From Kordia sp. TARA_039_SRF (GTDB taxonomy: Bacteria; Bacteroidota; Bacteroidia; Flavobacteriales; Flavobacteriaceae): 64,000 nucleotides of DNA. How positions within the stretch are numbered: the first letter of the stretch is position 1; each line of letters begins with the position of its first letter. Positions 16,071 to 25,645 of the stretch are shown here, piece after piece. The translations under genes were made by a program, and so were the position numbers. Below the pieces are notes generated by a model. That model ran no database searches. It was not told the DNA's origin and saw only the letters and a program-made list of their open reading frames with translations. The DNA lies in the NCBI GenBank assembly GCA_006383075.2, contig SMNH02000003.1, positions 240,496 through 304,495 on the forward strand. Reading direction: 5' to 3'.

Positions 16071-17090
16071 ATGAAGATTATAAAATTCACAAAAAAAGGA
16101 ATCTACTGCATTCCAGGGAAATTTTATTTGGATCCTTGGTTGCCTGTGGACTATGCCGTCATTTCACACGGACACGCCGATCATGCACGCTGGGGAATGA
16201 AACACTATCTCTGTCACACGCACACCAAAAACATTCTCAAACATCGCATCAGTGACGATATTTCTGTAGAAACACTTGATTACAATGAACCGAAAACCAT
16301 CAACGGCGTCAAACTCAGTTTTCATCCTGCGGGACACATCATCGGTTCGGCGCAAATTCGATTGGAATACAAAGGAAAAGTAGTGGTTTTTACAGGCGAT
16401 TACAAAGTGAAACATGACAACATTACCATTCCGTTTGAACCTATAAAATGTCACGAATTCATTACCGAAAGCACCTTCGGATTGCCGATTTACAAATGGT
16501 TACCCGAAGAAACATTACAGCAACAAATTCACAATTGGATTCTGCAAAACAAAGCCAACAATCGCACGAGTGTGTTGTTTGGGTATTCGCTCGGAAAAGC
16601 ACAGCGAATCATGAAATTGGTAGAAGGATTGGACGAAATCCTCGTACACAACGCTATCTATCACATCAATAACGCCATTGAAAGTTCGGGAATTGTCTTG
16701 CCAGAAACAACACGGTTAGACGGACATTTTAACAAAGCTGATGTTCAAAATAAAATCATCATCATGCCGCCTGGATTGCTAGGAAGCAAAATGCTCAAAC
16801 GCGTGCCCAATGCTGCGACAGCAATATGTTCAGGTTGGATGCAAGTTCGTGGAAATCGCCGCTGGCGTGGCGTCGATGCAGGTTTTGCCGTAAGTGATCA
16901 TGCGGATTGGGACGGGTTATTGCAAGCTGTAAAAGCATCGGAAGCCGAAAAAGTATATGTAACGCACGGCTCGCAAGCGATATTTGCCAAATACCTAAAT
17001 GAAATAGGAATTGAAGCTGCCGAAGTCATTACAGAATATGGCGACAATGAATTAGAAGCTGCGGAAGCTAAAAAAGAAGCAACCGTATGA
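16071..17090 (+). CDS. Ligase-associated DNA exonuclease (MBL / SNM1-YSH1-like)
   Basis: A 339-residue metallo-beta-lactamase nuclease of the type found beside bacterial ATP-dependent ligases. Motifs: ISHGHADHARWG (HxHxDH at about 32-37), PAGHIIGSAQI, FTGDYKVKHDN (metal Asp), TESTFGLP (beta-CASP-like signature), and a C-terminal FAVSDHADWDGLLQAV with a metal His and YVTHGSQAIFAKYL. The family trims DNA ends in a ligase-linked repair pathway. Its stop overlaps the ligase start by 4 nt (ATGA), so both are co-translated. Confidence 0.92.
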   Translation: MKIIKFTKKGIYCIPGKFYLDPWLPVDYAVISHGHADHARWGMKHYLCHTHTKNILKHRISDDISVETLDYNEPKTINGVKLSFHPAGHIIGSAQIRLEYKGKVVVFTGDYKVKHDNITIPFEPIKCHEFITESTFGLPIYKWLPEETLQQQIHNWILQNKANNRTSVLFGYSLGKAQRIMKLVEGLDEILVHNAIYHINNAIESSGIVLPETTRLDGHFNKADVQNKIIIMPPGLLGSKMLKRVPNAATAICSGWMQVRGNRRWRGVDAGFAVSDHADWDGLLQAVKASEAEKVYVTHGSQAIFAKYLNEIGIEAAEVITEYGDNELEAAEAKKEATV

Positions 17091-18673
17091 AGCAATTTTC
17101 AGAACTTATCAGCGCTATCGAAATCACTAACAAAACGAACGCTAAAATTGCAGCGTTGGTCAATTTCTTTAAAGTTGCGGATGATAAAGATAAATTGTGG
17201 ATGATTGCTCTCTTTACAGGAAAAAGACCGTCGCGACCTGTAAAATCGTCGCTCATGAAACAATGGTGTGCCGAAATCACCGAATTGCCTGAATGGTTAT
17301 TTTTAGAAAGTTACAGTACGGTGGGCGATTTAGGAGAAACACTTGCATTGCTCTTGCCGCCACCCACACATCACATCGAAAAATCGTTGAACGATTGGAT
17401 GCAGGAACTCATCCAACTAAAACCAAAAACGGACGAAGAAAAGAAAAAATATGTGCTAAACGCTTGGAGCGGATTGGAAGCGCAAGAGCGTTTAATCTTC
17501 AACAAACTCATCGGTGGAAGCTTTCGAATAGGTGTTTCTAAAAAAACACTGGTCAATGCGTTGGCGAAACTCACAAATATTGATGCCAATCAGCTCATGC
17601 ACAGTATCATCGGAAATTGGGACATCAACTCAATTACTTTTGACGAATTGCTTTCTGGAAGTCACATCAACTATGACAATTCCAAACCCTATCCGTTTTG
17701 TTTGGCGTACGCGCTGGAAAAAGAATTGGACGAATTGGGCGATGTCAACGACTGGCAAGCAGAATACAAATGGGATGGCATTCGCGGGCAAATCGTTAAG
17801 CGAAACAACGAATTATATATATGGAGTAGAGGTGAAGAATTGGTCACCAAACAATTTCCCGAACTTACGGAGGTATTCAAAACGTGGCAACATGACTTTG
17901 TGATTGATGGTGAAATTCTCGCAATCAAAGATAGTAGTGTGTTGTTATTTAACGACTTGCAAAAGCGCTTGAATCGGAAGAATATCTCTAAAAAGTTATT
18001 GGAAGATGTGCCTGTTGGTTTTTATGCGTATGATATATTGGAGTTTGAAAACAAAGACATTCGCGCTGAATCGCTGGAGGAACGACGAAAAAAACTCGAA
18101 CTTATTTTTAAGCAAAATACAGCAGAAAATATACAACTATCTCAAATTGTTACAGTTGAAAATTGGTCTGAATTACACGCGATTCGCGAAGATTCTCGGA
18201 GTGTCAATTCGGAAGGTTTGATGCTAAAGCACAAGCATTCGCCGTACCATACAGGAAGAAAAAAAGGCGATTGGTGGAAATGGAAAGTCGATCCGTTAAC
18301 GATAGATGCGGTCATGATTTACGCCCAAAAAGGAAGCGGACGCCGAAGCTCAAAATACACCGATTATACTTTTGCTGTGAAAAAAGACGACGGTTTGGTT
18401 ACAGTTGCCAAAGCCTATTCCGGATTGACAGATGCTGAAATCACAGAAATCAGTCGTTGGGTTAACAAAAACGCGATTGAAAAATTTGGACCTGTACGAA
18501 CCGTAAAACCTGAATTGGTTTTTGAAATCGCCTTTGAAGGCATCGCGCTCAGCAATCGACACAAATCAGGAGTCGCACTGCGCTTCCCAAGAATCAAACG
18601 CTGGAGACAAGACAAAAAAGTAGACGAAATAGATACCATTGAAAGCGTGAAGGATTTGATTGTTGGGTTTTAG
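17087..18673 (+). CDS. ATP-dependent DNA ligase (ligase-associated repair cluster)
   Basis: A 528-residue ATP-dependent ligase with an N-terminal helical DNA-binding domain (to ~200), then the nucleotidyltransferase domain with the adenylation motif EYKWDGIRGQIV (Lys ~226), DGEILAIK (motif III area), SEGLMLKHKHSPYHTGRKKGDWWKWK (motifs IV-V) and an OB-fold with RFPRIKRWRQDK at the end. It belongs to the PP_1105-type ligases that occur with the exonuclease, helicase and PdeM genes. Likely role: sealing breaks during DNA damage repair, separate from the NAD-dependent replicative ligase. Confidence 0.93.
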   Translation: MKQFSELISAIEITNKTNAKIAALVNFFKVADDKDKLWMIALFTGKRPSRPVKSSLMKQWCAEITELPEWLFLESYSTVGDLGETLALLLPPPTHHIEKSLNDWMQELIQLKPKTDEEKKKYVLNAWSGLEAQERLIFNKLIGGSFRIGVSKKTLVNALAKLTNIDANQLMHSIIGNWDINSITFDELLSGSHINYDNSKPYPFCLAYALEKELDELGDVNDWQAEYKWDGIRGQIVKRNNELYIWSRGEELVTKQFPELTEVFKTWQHDFVIDGEILAIKDSSVLLFNDLQKRLNRKNISKKLLEDVPVGFYAYDILEFENKDIRAESLEERRKKLELIFKQNTAENIQLSQIVTVENWSELHAIREDSRSVNSEGLMLKHKHSPYHTGRKKGDWWKWKVDPLTIDAVMIYAQKGSGRRSSKYTDYTFAVKKDDGLVTVAKAYSGLTDAEITEISRWVNKNAIEKFGPVRTVKPELVFEIAFEGIALSNRHKSGVALRFPRIKRWRQDKKVDEIDTIESVKDLIVGF

Positions 18674-19246
18674 GTGTTGACTTCGACTTGGCTCAGTCTG
18701 TCAGGTTTTGGGTGTTAGGTCGCTGCGCTTAGATGTTAGTATTGAGATATTAGTAGAGAGTACTTGTACTGAGTTTGTCGAAGTATTGAAAAGTTACTTA
18801 TGTAATTCCTGCGGCTTGTACTGAGCTTATCGAAGTAAGGCAGGAATCTACCTATGGAGTTAGACGGCATTAGTGGAGTAGGCATAAGGGATTAGTAATA
18901 TTCAAAGTTGTCATTTCGAGTGGCGAATCTGCGATTCGTTGTATCGAGAAAACTATGAAGCGTCATTCCGAATGAAATGAAGGAATCTGTTTCTGTCAAA
19001 GTGTAATTGTAGTATGAAATTAACAGATTGCCACGAATTTTTGATTTCGACTTTGTCTCATAAAAATTCTCGCAAAGACGAATCAAATAGAGAGGAAATA
19101 ATAACCAAAAGAGAAACAAAGTGGATTCCGCATCAAGTGCGGAATGACACTTCGACAGGCTCAGTGTAAACAAATCAATGCTTCGACAAGCTCAGCATAA
19201 ATATAATACGAAAAATAAACAACAACGGAGCGAAGCGACCAAAAGC
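18674..19246. repeat. Repeat-rich gap between ligase and helicase genes
   Basis: The gap has several short extragenic elements of one kind (ACTGAGTTTGTCGAAGTA near 18777, ACTGAGCTTATCGAAGTA near 18820, CTTCGACAGGCTCAGTG near 19150, CTTCGACAAGCTCAGC near 19181) and hairpin-type texts such as cattccgaatgaaatgaaggaat. From about 19121 onward it forms the left arm of a long inverted repeat whose partner lies at 22701-22867. No gene is supported. Confidence 0.75.
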
Positions 19247-19498
19247 AAATCGACAAATCGACAAATCGACAAATCGACAAATCGACAAATCGACAAATCG
19301 ACAAATCGACAAATCGACAAATCGACAAATCGACAAATCGACAAATCGACAAATCGACAAATCGACAAATCGACAAATCGACAAATCGACAAATCGACAA
19401 ATCGACAAATCGACAAATCGACAAATCGACAAATCGACAAATCGACAAATCGACAAATCGACAAATCGACAAATCGACAAATCGATAAATCGACAAAT
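19247..19498. repeat. 8-bp tandem repeat aaatcgac, about 31 copies
   Basis: The octamer aaatcgac is repeated about 31.5 times with one variant copy (aaatcgat near 19480). Because 8 is not a multiple of 3, every frame stays open on both strands and yields fake proteins with an 8-residue period (KSTNRQID). The array ends 50 bp before the helicase start codon. Such perfect short arrays change length by slipped replication. Confidence 0.95.
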
Positions 19499-19548
19499 AA
19501 CAAAAAACAAACAACAAAAAAAGCAAAGCGAAAAAAACCAACAACCAA

Positions 19549-22008
19549 ATGACCAAACTAGAACAAACCGAAGGCTACCGCATCATTCACAATTGGATGG
19601 CAGACAAAGGATTCTCGCCGTTTGATTTCCAGTTGAAGGCTTGGAAAAAGTATGCGCAAAACTATCACGGACTCGTGGTGGCGCCGACGGGTTTTGGTAA
19701 GACATATTCGATGTTTCTAGCGGTGTTGATTGATTATTTCAATCATCCAGAGCAGTATAAAAAAGGGATTAAGTTGCTTTGGATAAGTCCGTTGCGCTCG
19801 TTGGCGAAAGACTTGCAAATTGCGATGCAAACGGCAATTGACGAAATTGGTCTCGATTGGCAAGCGGCGGTTCGAAACGGAGACACTTCTACAGCAGTGC
19901 GACGCAAACAAGAACGCAACATGCCCGACATTTTACTCACGACGCCGGAAACAATGCACTTACTTTTTTCGCAAAAGAAAAATTCACGTTGGTTCAAAAA
20001 TGTACGTTGTGTCGTCGTTGACGAATGGCACGAATTGCTCTCTACAAAACGAGGCGTATTGACCGAATTAGCGATGGTACGATTGCGTTCGTTGTCACCA
20101 AAAATCAGAATTTGGGGCGTTTCGGCAACTATCGGAAATTTGGAAGAAGCCAAAAATGTGTTGATTCCTTTTAAAGACGTCAAAACAACCATTGTCACTT
20201 CCAAAGAAAAGAAAAAACTCAAAATCATTTCCTTATTGCCCGATGAGGTAGAATTGTTGCCGTGGGCAGGACATTTGGGAAAACAACTCGCCAAAAGCGT
20301 TTTGCAAGTGATTTATGAAAACAACACAACGTTGGTCTTTACGAACACGAGAAATCAGGCAGAATTGTGGTATCAGTTATTACTAGATGAAGACGTGGAT
20401 TTGGCAGGGCAAATCGCGATTCATCACGGTTCTATTGATGCCAAATTGCGCAATTGGATAGAAGATGCCATCAATCAAAATCTGTTGAAAGTAGTCGTTT
20501 GTACATCGTCACTCGATTTAGGTGTCGATTTCAAACCAGTAGATTGCGTCGTGCAAGTCGGTTCGGCAAAAGGAATTGCGCGTTTCATTCAGCGTGCGGG
20601 ACGTAGTGGACATTCGCCTTATGAAGTCTCCAAAGTATATTTTGTGCCAACGCACACGCTAGAATTGATTGAAGTTTCAGCCTTAAAAGAGGCCGTAAAA
20701 CAACGCGATGTGGAAGCGCGTGAACCCATGGTGCTGACGTATGACGTATTGGTGCAATTTCTCGTAACACTCGCCGTTGGAGAAGGTTTTAATCGTGAAG
20801 AAACGTTTGCAATAATTCAGCAAACTCATGCCTTTTCCTATATGACCAAAGACGACTTTGAATGGGCGATGCAATTCATCACCAAAGGCGGAACTACGTT
20901 AAACGCGTACGAAGAATTTCATAAAGTCGTGTACGATGACGAAAAGGAATTGTATGTTGTAAAAAGCAGACGTATCAGCATGTTGCATCGCATGAATATT
21001 GGCGCGATTGTGAGTGATGCCATGCTGCGCGTACGGTATTTAAAAGGTGGACACTTGGGAATGATTGAAGAGTATTTTATTTCGAAATTGAAAGTCGGAA
21101 TGCCGTTTGTCCTTGCGGGAAGAATCTTGGAAATCGTTCATATAAAAGATATGACCGTTTTTGTGCGACGTAGCAAAGCGAAAAAAGCCATCACGCCAAG
21201 TTGGAAAGGCGGACGCTTGCCGTTAACCTCGTATTTGAGTCATTATTTACGTTTAAAATTGAACGATGCCTTACAACCGTCTACGCGAGAACGCGAATTG
21301 AAATTTTTGAATCCGTTGTTGACAACGCAGCAAGCACATTCACACATTCCGAAGTCGGACGAGTTTTTGGTGGAAAAAATTCAGGCAAAAGAAGGTTGTC
21401 ACTTGTTTTTCTATCCGTTTGAAGGGCGTTTGGTTAATGAAATTATGGCGTCTTTGATTGCGTATCGCATCAGTAAATTACAACCAATCACCTTTTCCAT
21501 TGCCATGAACGATTACGGTTTTGGCTTGTTGAGCGATCAAGATATTCCTGTGACGGAAGAAAATTTAAAAGAGATTCTGTCCAAAGAAAAATTAATGGAC
21601 GACATGATTGCTAGTATCAACGCATCGGAAGTGGCAAGCAGAAAGTTTCGCGATATTGCGGTCATTGCAGGTTTGGTAGTGCAATCGCAACCTGGCGCAC
21701 GAAAAACAAACAAAAGTTTGCAATCGTCTTCGAGTTTAATTTTTAAAGTGTTGGAAGATTACGAACCGAATAACTTACTTTTGCGGCAAGCGTATACCGA
21801 AGTTTTTAACGAACAACTGGAAGAAGCGCGTTTGCAGGAAGCGTTTGACCGAATTTCAAAAAGTGCGGTCATTTTAAAAGAAGCAAAAGGCTATACGCCG
21901 CTGAGTTTTCCAATTAAAGTAGACGGATTGCGCAATACGATGAGCAACGAAAAATTGAGCGATCGCATTGCTCGATTACAAAAACAACAATACAAAATAC
22001 TAACGTGA
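19549..22008 (+). CDS. Ligase-associated DEXH-box DNA helicase (Lhr-like)
   Basis: An 819-residue superfamily 2 helicase. Visible: Q-motif-like FDFQLKAWKKY, Walker A APTGFGKTYSMF (about 45-56), motif Ia ISPLRSLAKDL, motif Ib TTPETMHLL, Walker B VVDEWHEL (DEWH), motif III SATIGN, motif IV/V TSSLDLGVDF and motif VI QRAGRSGHSP. The C-terminal half matches the Lhr-core winged-helix/clamp region. This is the helicase member of the ligase-associated DNA damage response set; it likely unwinds 3'-tailed DNA or hybrids for the other members. In most genomes it sits directly beside the ligase; here an 875-bp repeat region intervenes. It overlaps pdeM by 4 nt. Confidence 0.93.
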   Translation: MTKLEQTEGYRIIHNWMADKGFSPFDFQLKAWKKYAQNYHGLVVAPTGFGKTYSMFLAVLIDYFNHPEQYKKGIKLLWISPLRSLAKDLQIAMQTAIDEIGLDWQAAVRNGDTSTAVRRKQERNMPDILLTTPETMHLLFSQKKNSRWFKNVRCVVVDEWHELLSTKRGVLTELAMVRLRSLSPKIRIWGVSATIGNLEEAKNVLIPFKDVKTTIVTSKEKKKLKIISLLPDEVELLPWAGHLGKQLAKSVLQVIYENNTTLVFTNTRNQAELWYQLLLDEDVDLAGQIAIHHGSIDAKLRNWIEDAINQNLLKVVVCTSSLDLGVDFKPVDCVVQVGSAKGIARFIQRAGRSGHSPYEVSKVYFVPTHTLELIEVSALKEAVKQRDVEAREPMVLTYDVLVQFLVTLAVGEGFNREETFAIIQQTHAFSYMTKDDFEWAMQFITKGGTTLNAYEEFHKVVYDDEKELYVVKSRRISMLHRMNIGAIVSDAMLRVRYLKGGHLGMIEEYFISKLKVGMPFVLAGRILEIVHIKDMTVFVRRSKAKKAITPSWKGGRLPLTSYLSHYLRLKLNDALQPSTRERELKFLNPLLTTQQAHSHIPKSDEFLVEKIQAKEGCHLFFYPFEGRLVNEIMASLIAYRISKLQPITFSIAMNDYGFGLLSDQDIPVTEENLKEILSKEKLMDDMIASINASEVASRKFRDIAVIAGLVVQSQPGARKTNKSLQSSSSLIFKVLEDYEPNNLLLRQAYTEVFNEQLEEARLQEAFDRISKSAVILKEAKGYTPLSFPIKVDGLRNTMSNEKLSDRIARLQKQQYKILT

Positions 22009-22652
22009 ATATAGTTACGAAAGACATTCGTTTTGGTGATGAAGTTTTAACGTTGACGAATCAGCGCGTACTGTTTTGGAAAAAGCAAGAGGCGTTGGTG
22101 TTGTCGGATATTCATATTGGGAAAACGGCACATTTTCAGCAGCATGGCATTGCAATTCCAGATACGGTTTTGCTAAAAGATTTGGAGCGATTGCAAGTAT
22201 TGATACAGTATTTTTCTCCTAAAAAGTTAATCGTTGTGGGCGATTTGTTTCATGCCGATTACAATCAAAATTTTGACGTATTTGTGCAATGGCTACAACA
22301 GTTTGACGGTTTGGAAAAAATACTTATTCGTGGAAATCACGACCGTTTTTCAACTGCATTTTACGAAAGTTTAGGATTTCACACCCAAAAGCAACAACAA
22401 TACAACACATTGATGTTTGTGCACGATGCGGTACAAACACAAGAAGATACATTTTATATTTCGGGACATATTCATCCAGGCGTTCGCATTCAAATGAAAG
22501 GCAGACAGTATTTGAAACTTCCGTGTTTTCAAGTCAATTCCCAACAATTAATTTTGCCAGCTTTTAGTCTTTTCACAGGATTAAATACACGCTCAGAACT
22601 AGAAAATGTTCGAAACTACGCGTTTACTGACGATGCGATTTTGGAGTTTTGA
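22005..22652 (+). CDS. pdeM: Ligase-associated endonuclease PdeM (calcineurin-like phosphoesterase)
   Basis: A 215-residue metallophosphoesterase. The metal-binding blocks are in order: LSDIHIGKTAH, VVGDLFHADYN, IRGNHDRF, FVHDAVQ and SGHIHPGVRI. It is the fourth member of the ligase-associated DNA damage response set, where it is thought to act as an endonuclease on damaged DNA. Its start overlaps the helicase stop (ATGA-type overlap), so both are translated together. After its stop comes the right arm of the inverted repeat. Confidence 0.9.
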   Translation: MNIVTKDIRFGDEVLTLTNQRVLFWKKQEALVLSDIHIGKTAHFQQHGIAIPDTVLLKDLERLQVLIQYFSPKKLIVVGDLFHADYNQNFDVFVQWLQQFDGLEKILIRGNHDRFSTAFYESLGFHTQKQQQYNTLMFVHDAVQTQEDTFYISGHIHPGVRIQMKGRQYLKLPCFQVNSQQLILPAFSLFTGLNTRSELENVRNYAFTDDAILEF

Positions 22653-23210
22653 GTTTTGTTGTTTGTTCTTTGTTTTTCGTGTTTTGTTTTTTGTTGGTTT
22701 GTCGATTTGTCAATTTGTTTTTGGTCGCTTCGCTCCGTTGTTGTTCGTTTTTTGTTTATGCTGAGCTTGTCGAAGCATTGATTTGTTTACACTGAGCCTG
22801 TCGAAGCATTGATTTGTTTACACTGAGCCTGTCGAAGTGTCATTCCGTATTTGATTCGGAATCTACTTGTTTTTACACTTTTTTTTCTTTTATCCAAAAT
22901 ATTGTTTAAAACTTTCCTAATCCCAAATCCCTTTTTAAATCACATTCCCATCACTTCGAGTAAAATTCTGCAAGAATTTTGTGTCGAGAAGTGCTAAGAA
23001 CCTAAGTATTTCATAGCATTTCTCGATACATTTTCTTCGAAAAATACTCTAAATGACGCTTTGAAAATCCTCAATACTTCAGCAAACTCAGTACAAGTAC
23101 TCACTACTAACATCTCACAACCAATAAAAAAAGATGCCCAACTACCTGAGCATCTTTAGTGAATTAATAAATAAACCAATGTAACCATCGATTTCTACAT
23201 AGCGCAAAAA
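22653..23210. repeat. Repeat-rich intergenic region with right inverted-repeat arm
   Basis: 22701-22867 is the inverted counterpart of about 19121-19270: reading its complement gives the same order of gattccg..., cttcgacaggctcagtg, aaacaaatcaatgc, cttcgacaagctcagc, aacaacggagcgaagcgacc and the start of an aaatcgac-like run. The right arm carries one extra copy of a ~31-bp unit (actgagcctgtcgaagcatt...). Further on are cttcgagtaaaattctgc-type extragenic texts and the terminator of the GH3 gene. Confidence 0.75.
23126..23158 (-). terminator. Terminator of the GH3 gene
   Basis: On the minus strand taaagatgc and gcatctttt form a stem with a ~12-nt loop followed by a T tract. It lies about 50 nt after the stop codon of the GH3 gene at 23211. 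Confidence 0.75.
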
Positions 23211-25514
23211 TCAATAGTTAAGTGTAAAGGTGTCTTTCAGTTTTGTATCTGAACTTCCGCCGACGAAAACTTCAAAATCGCCAGCTTCTACCATGTATTT
23301 TCCTTGATTGTTATAGAATCCAAGTTCTTTGTTGGTCAACGTGAATTCAATAGTTTTGGTTTCTCCTTTTTTGAAATGAACTAATTCAAAACCTTTCAAT
23401 TCTTTTACAGGACGTGTAATGCTTCCAAATAAATCGCGGATGTATAGTTGCACGACTTCTTTTCCATCGTAATCACCTGTATTTGTGACGTCGACAGTTA
23501 TTTTGATGTCATCACCAATATTAAATTTTTCACCGTGAACTTGGAAGTTTTTGTACTCAAAGGATGTGTAACTTAAACCGTGACCAAATACCCACAACGG
23601 CGTGTTTTCTTTGTCAATATAGTGCGACCAAAATACGTTGTCGTTATCGTTGGTTGGTCTTCCTGTACTTTTGTGATTGTAGTAAATTGGAATTTGCCCT
23701 ACGTTTCGCGGAAAAGTCATTGGTAGTTTTCCACTCGGATTGTAATCGCCATACAACACTTGTGCAATCGCGTTTCCTGATTGCGTTCCTAATTGCCAAC
23801 CTTCTACAATGGCAGGAATGTGTTCTGCTGCCCATTCAATTGCCAATGGTCGTCCATTATTTAAAACGAGTACAATATTTTTATTAACTGCATAAACAGC
23901 TTCAAGTAATTCTTGTTGTAATCCTGGTAAATCCAATTCTGTTCTGCTTCTCGCTTCCCCACTTTGGAAACCATGTTCGCCCAACACCATCACTACGACG
24001 TCTGCAGTTTTTGCGGTAGCTACGGCTTCTTTTATGCCATCACGATTGGTAGTGTTTAGGACTACTTCTTCAATGAATGCGGTATGTCCGTCAACCAAAT
24101 CAACTCCTTTTTTGTGTATGAGTGTGTTGCCTGTGTATTTTTGCATTCCTTCCAACACAGAAACGGCTGTGTTATCGTCAGAAGCAATGCGCCAACTTCC
24201 TAGTGGACTGTTTTTGTCAGCAGCAAGCGGACCAATCAACGCTATTTTTTGTCCTTTCTTTTTGAGTGGAAGTAGCTTCTGTTCGTTTTTTAATAATACA
24301 ATAGATTTTTTAGCTACATCCAATACAGCTTCGTGATGTTCCGCTTTTCCAATGACTGCTTTTTCGTTTTTTGAATCGCAATACATATATGGATTGTCAA
24401 ACAATCCCAATTCAAATTTTACTTTCAAAATTCTGCGGACAGCGTCGTCAATAACGCTTTCTGCAACAATACCATCTTCTACCAATTGCACCAACTCACG
24501 AATGTATACATATCCTTCCATATCTAAGTCAGAACCTGCTTTTGAAGCAATGATAGCTGCTTGACGTTTGTCTTTGGCATGTCCCCAAAAAATCAATTCG
24601 TTGATAGAAGCCCAATCGGACACTACAAAACCTTCAAAATTCCAGGCTCCTTTTAGAATATCACGTTGTAAAAATTCGCTTCCTGTTACAGGAATACCAT
24701 TAAGTTCATTAAATGAATTCATAAAGGTTTTTACGCCGCTATCTGCCGCAGCTTTAAATGGCGGAAGCACAGTATTGTATAATGTAGAAGTTCCAATATC
24801 GACGCTGTTGTATTCTTTTCCAGCTTCCGAAAAACCATAAGCTGCAAAGTGTTTGGCGCAGGCTGCAATAGAATGTTTATCAGCTAAATTATCACCTTGA
24901 AAACCTTGTACACGCGCACGTGCAATTTTACTTCCTAAATACGGGTCTTCTCCGCCACCTTCCATAACGCGTCCCCAGCGTGGATCTCTTGAAATATCTA
25001 CCATGGGTGCAAATGTCCAATTGATTCCTGCGGCAGATGCTTCGGTTGCTGCTACACGCGCTGATTTTTCGATCGCTTCCAAGTCCCAACTTGCTGATTC
25101 TGCTAATGGAATTGGACTGAGTGTTTTGTATCCATGAATCACGTCAAATCCTATTAATAAAGGAATTCCTAGGCGTGTTTCTTCTACTGCAATGCGTTGT
25201 ACTTCTTTTACATTTTCAGCACCGCGAACGCTCAACATGGCTCCAACCCAACCTTTTCTAAGATGTTCGTATTTTAATTTGGCAGAACCTTCTTTTGGTG
25301 TCGGTCCTGTAACATCCCAAAAACCGTTATATAAATTCATTTGTCCCACTTTTTCCTCGAGTGTCATTTTTTCAAGTAACGAATCTACACGTTGTTCAAT
25401 GGGTACTATTTTTAAAACTTCCATGTTTGTATTCCTTTTTTTGTTCATGACAAATCCAAAAAAACTAAACATCATTACAGCTGCTAGTAGTGTTTTATAG
25501 TGTCTTTTAATCAT
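23211..25514 (-). CDS. bglX: Beta-glucosidase, glycoside hydrolase family 3
   Basis: A 767-residue exported GH3 enzyme that releases beta-linked glucose from oligosaccharides or aryl glucosides. The N-terminal (alpha/beta)8 domain has the signature GFDVIHGYKT, RDPRWGRVMEGGGEDPYL, the KH of CAKHFAAYG and the nucleophile Asp300 in GFVVSDWASINE. The second domain has IALIGPLA and LGEHGFQSGEARSRTEL, with the acid/base region in GEARSRTELDLPG. A C-terminal fibronectin-III-like domain follows (VDVTNTGDYDGKEVVQLYI). The ATG at 25514 (MIKRHYKTLLAAVMMFSFF) gives a signal peptide/anchor; an upstream in-frame ATG at 25577 would add 21 residues and is less likely. It is transcribed away from the AraC gene's promoter region, in the same direction as that gene. 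Confidence 0.9.
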   Translation of the reverse strand: MIKRHYKTLLAAVMMFSFFGFVMNKKRNTNMEVLKIVPIEQRVDSLLEKMTLEEKVGQMNLYNGFWDVTGPTPKEGSAKLKYEHLRKGWVGAMLSVRGAENVKEVQRIAVEETRLGIPLLIGFDVIHGYKTLSPIPLAESASWDLEAIEKSARVAATEASAAGINWTFAPMVDISRDPRWGRVMEGGGEDPYLGSKIARARVQGFQGDNLADKHSIAACAKHFAAYGFSEAGKEYNSVDIGTSTLYNTVLPPFKAAADSGVKTFMNSFNELNGIPVTGSEFLQRDILKGAWNFEGFVVSDWASINELIFWGHAKDKRQAAIIASKAGSDLDMEGYVYIRELVQLVEDGIVAESVIDDAVRRILKVKFELGLFDNPYMYCDSKNEKAVIGKAEHHEAVLDVAKKSIVLLKNEQKLLPLKKKGQKIALIGPLAADKNSPLGSWRIASDDNTAVSVLEGMQKYTGNTLIHKKGVDLVDGHTAFIEEVVLNTTNRDGIKEAVATAKTADVVVMVLGEHGFQSGEARSRTELDLPGLQQELLEAVYAVNKNIVLVLNNGRPLAIEWAAEHIPAIVEGWQLGTQSGNAIAQVLYGDYNPSGKLPMTFPRNVGQIPIYYNHKSTGRPTNDNDNVFWSHYIDKENTPLWVFGHGLSYTSFEYKNFQVHGEKFNIGDDIKITVDVTNTGDYDGKEVVQLYIRDLFGSITRPVKELKGFELVHFKKGETKTIEFTLTNKELGFYNNQGKYMVEAGDFEVFVGGSSDTKLKDTFTLNY

Positions 25515-25645
25515 TGGTTTAGGTTTATTGAATTGTTGCTGTAAAAGTATAATATTAAACCATGCTGAATTATACATAAATAATCAAAACATGGTATTTT
25601 TTTACAGTTTAAGGTCAAAAAAAGTTCAAAAATGATAAAATAGTA

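Noticed and set aside
19247-19498. CRISPR array
   Set aside because: The unit is 8 bp with no spacers, and no cas genes are present.
19161-19556. Long frames on both strands coding KSTNRQID or SICRFVDL repeats
   Set aside because: They are translations of the 8-bp repeat in all frames; the repeat explains them fully.
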